DNA of 8,201 bases from Rhizobacter sp. (GTDB lineage: Bacteria; Pseudomonadota; Gammaproteobacteria; Burkholderiales; Burkholderiaceae_C), in the NCBI GenBank assembly GCA_025359585.1, contig JANYFX010000287.1, positions 1 through 8,201 on the forward strand. Reading direction: 5' to 3'. How positions within the stretch are numbered: the first letter of the stretch is position 1; the number at the start of each line of letters is the position of its first letter. The position numbers and the translations under genes were made by a program. Positions 6,840 to 8,201 of this stretch are shown here, one piece after another. Below the pieces are notes generated by a model. That model searched no databases. It saw only the letters and a program-made list of their open reading frames with translations, and was not told the DNA's origin.

Positions 6840-6845
6840 TATAAT
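6840..6845 (+). promoter_or_regulatory. TATAAT box, possible metK -10 element
   Basis: A perfect -10 hexamer in the intergenic region between the divergent acyltransferase and metK genes. It would start transcription near 6852 and give metK a leader of about 180 nt. No convincing -35 box is found 16-18 bases upstream (GCGAAA lies there), so the call is tentative. Read on the other strand the same bases sit within a few bases of the acyltransferase ATG. Confidence 0.3.
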
Positions 6846-6884
6846 CAGCGTGTCGCCGAGTTAACTGAACTACTTGCGGGCGAT

Positions 6885-7018
6885 GCGCAAACGCTGCGAA
6901 CAGCGGCTGCGCCGGGTGGCACCGGAGGGTGCGGCTCAACAAATACCGCTAAAGCGTTCGCCGCTCCTCCGAGGTTTTCAGGCCGGCAACGCAAGAAACT
7001 TGCAACCGCGCGCAACCT
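6885..7018 (+). ncRNA. Candidate structured 5' leader of metK
   Basis: The metK leader can form several helices by eye. Local: a two-tier hairpin, GCGCA (6885-6889) with TGCGC (6908-6912) and inner CGCTG-CGAA-CAGCG (6892-6905); GCACC-GGAG-GGTGC (6919-6932); GCAAG-AAA-CTTGC (6991-7003). Long range: GCGAACAGCGG (6896-6906) can pair with CCGCT (6946-6950) and GTTCGC (6956-6961) around a 5-base bulge, which excludes the first hairpin. AGGTT (6972-6976) can close over the last hairpin with AACCT (7014-7018). The location before the SAM synthetase gene suggests regulation by SAM or a related metabolite, but no known SAM or SAH riboswitch core is recognised. No energy calculation or alignment was done. 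Confidence 0.35.
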
Positions 7019-7021
7019 ACT

Positions 7022-7025
7022 GGAG
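7022..7025 (+). promoter_or_regulatory. Ribosome binding site of metK
   Basis: GGAG seven bases before the GTG start. It supports the non-ATG start at 7033. The same four bases could pair with either of two CTCC copies in the leader (6964-6967 and 6967-6970), a weak possibility for occlusion. Confidence 0.65.
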
Positions 7026-7032
7026 TTTAAGA

Positions 7033-8201
7033 GTGTCCAACGATTTCCTTTTCACATCCGAGTCCGTTTCCGAAGGCCACCCCGACAAGGTCGCCGATCA
7101 GATCTCCGACGCCATTCTCGACGCGATCTTCAAACAGGACCCGCGTTCGCGCGTGGCCGCCGAGACGCTGACCAACACCGGCCTCGTGGTGCTGGCCGGC
7201 GAGATCACGACGAACGCGCACGTCGACTACATCCAGGTCGCGCGCGACACGATCAAGCGCATCGGCTACGACAACACCGAATACGGCATCGACTACAAGG
7301 GCTGCGCGGTGATGGTCTGCTACGACAAGCAGAGCAACGACATCGCCCAGGGCGTGGACCACGCGAGCGACGACCACCTGAACATCGGCGCTGGCGACCA
7401 GGGCCTGATGTTTGGCTATGCCTGTGATGAAACGCCCGAGCTGATGCCCGCGCCCATCTACTACGCGCACCGCCTCGTCGAGCGCCAGGCGCAGCTGCGC
7501 AAGGACGGCCGCCTTCCGTTCCTGCGCCCCGATGCGAAGAGCCAGGTGACGATGCGTTATGTCGACGGCAAGCCGCACAGCATCGACACGGTCGTGCTCT
7601 CCACGCAGCACAGCCCCGACCAGAGCGAGACCGCGACCAAGATGAAGGCGTCGTTCAACGAAGCCATCATCGAAGAGCTGATCAAGCCGGTGCTGCCGAA
7701 AGAGTGGCTGAAGAACACACGTTACCTCGTCAACCCGACGGGCCGCTTCGTGATCGGCGGCCCGCAAGGCGACTGCGGGCTGACCGGGCGCAAGATCATC
7801 GTCGACACCTACGGCGGCGCCTGCCCGCACGGCGGTGGCGCGTTCTCGGGCAAAGACCCGAGCAAGGTCGACCGCTCGGCCGCGTACGCTGCGCGTTATG
7901 TGGCAAAGAACATCGTCGCCGCCGGCCTCGCGCGCCAGTGCCAGATCCAGGTGGCCTACGCGATCGGCGTGGCCAAGCCGATGAACATCACGGTCTACAC
8001 CGAAGGCACCGGCGTGATGTCGGACGACAAGCTCTCGGCGCTGGTGCAAGAGCACTTCGACCTGCGCCCGAAGGGCATCATCCAGATGCTCGACCTGCTG
8101 CGGCCGATCTATGAAAAGACGGCAGCCTATGGCCACTTCGGGCGTGAAGAGCCGGAGTTCACCTGGGAGCGCACCGACAAGGTGGCTTTGCTGCGGGCAG
8201 C
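7033..8201 (+). CDS. metK: S-adenosylmethionine synthetase (methionine adenosyltransferase), 3' end cut
   Basis: MetK joins methionine and ATP to make SAM, releasing phosphate and pyrophosphate; it is a cytoplasmic tetramer in known members. The 389 codons seen are nearly the whole gene, since family members are about 385-395 aa; only the C-terminal tip is outside the window. Motifs: FTSESVSEGHPDKVADQISD (7-26), with the ATP-binding His-Pro-Asp, GAGDQGLMFGYA (119-130), NPTGRFVIGGPQGD (234-247), and the P-loop-like GGGAFSGKDPSKVDRSAAY (267-285). The start is GTG at 7033, with GGAG seven bases upstream; translation from here gives the standard MSNDFLFTSES N-terminus. The gene is divergent from the acyltransferase pair. 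Its SAM product is the methyl donor for the RlmI-like enzyme in the same window. Confidence 0.98.
   Translation, partial: MSNDFLFTSESVSEGHPDKVADQISDAILDAIFKQDPRSRVAAETLTNTGLVVLAGEITTNAHVDYIQVARDTIKRIGYDNTEYGIDYKGCAVMVCYDKQSNDIAQGVDHASDDHLNIGAGDQGLMFGYACDETPELMPAPIYYAHRLVERQAQLRKDGRLPFLRPDAKSQVTMRYVDGKPHSIDTVVLSTQHSPDQSETATKMKASFNEAIIEELIKPVLPKEWLKNTRYLVNPTGRFVIGGPQGDCGLTGRKIIVDTYGGACPHGGGAFSGKDPSKVDRSAAYAARYVAKNIVAAGLARQCQIQVAYAIGVAKPMNITVYTEGTGVMSDDKLSALVQEHFDLRPKGIIQMLDLLRPIYEKTAAYGHFGREEPEFTWERTDKVALLRA

Noticed and set aside
6835..6942. 36-codon extension of the first acyltransferase into the metK leader
   Set aside because: The extension is unlike the family, which starts close to the hydrophobic anchor, and it covers the predicted leader structures.
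6841..7032. Known SAH or SAM riboswitch before metK
   Set aside because: Fragments such as CCGAGG and CAGGC recall the SAH riboswitch, but the ordered core elements are not all present; I could not support a named class.
7027..8136. 369-codon open frame on the minus strand across metK
   Set aside because: It is antisense to a near-complete, motif-rich metK. Its composition (Val, Ala, Asp, Arg and His rich) is the mirror of high-GC coding sequence and shows no recognisable domain.

Overview
The window reads as an ordinary chromosomal segment of a high-GC Gram-negative bacterium, most likely a betaproteobacterium of the order Burkholderiales (inferred from codon use, protein style and the gene order dapF-DUF484-xerC beside two lipid A-type acyltransferases and metK). 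Nine protein-coding genes fill nearly all of it. No rRNA, tRNA, insertion sequence, CRISPR array or phage gene was seen.

Layout: (1) 1-686, minus: N-terminal part of glmS (hexosamine synthesis), cut by the window edge. (2) 687-825: AT-rich divergent control region with a good glmS promoter and two perfect dyads. (3) 826-1311, plus: a Lrp/AsnC-family regulator. (4) 1301-6834, minus: a tightly packed run of six genes, transcribed in the order acyltransferase 1, acyltransferase 2, dapF, DUF484, xerC, rlmI-like rRNA methyltransferase. Gaps are 47 nt or less, so this is probably one operon or a few overlapping units. (5) 6835-7032: a 198-nt intergenic region with a predicted structured metK leader. 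(6) 7033-8201, plus: metK, complete except for the last few codons.

Together the genes cover envelope and wall precursors (glmS for glucosamine-6-phosphate, dapF for meso-diaminopimelate, two lipid A-type acyltransferases), chromosome dimer resolution (xerC), and methylation (metK makes SAM, which the RlmI-like enzyme uses). I do not see a new biological system. The places most worth a second look are non-coding: the metK leader, which can form mutually exclusive helices, and the paired dyads between glmS and the Lrp-family gene. Smaller oddities are a 12-bp tandem duplication that doubles the dapF stop codon and an unclear start codon for the second acyltransferase.
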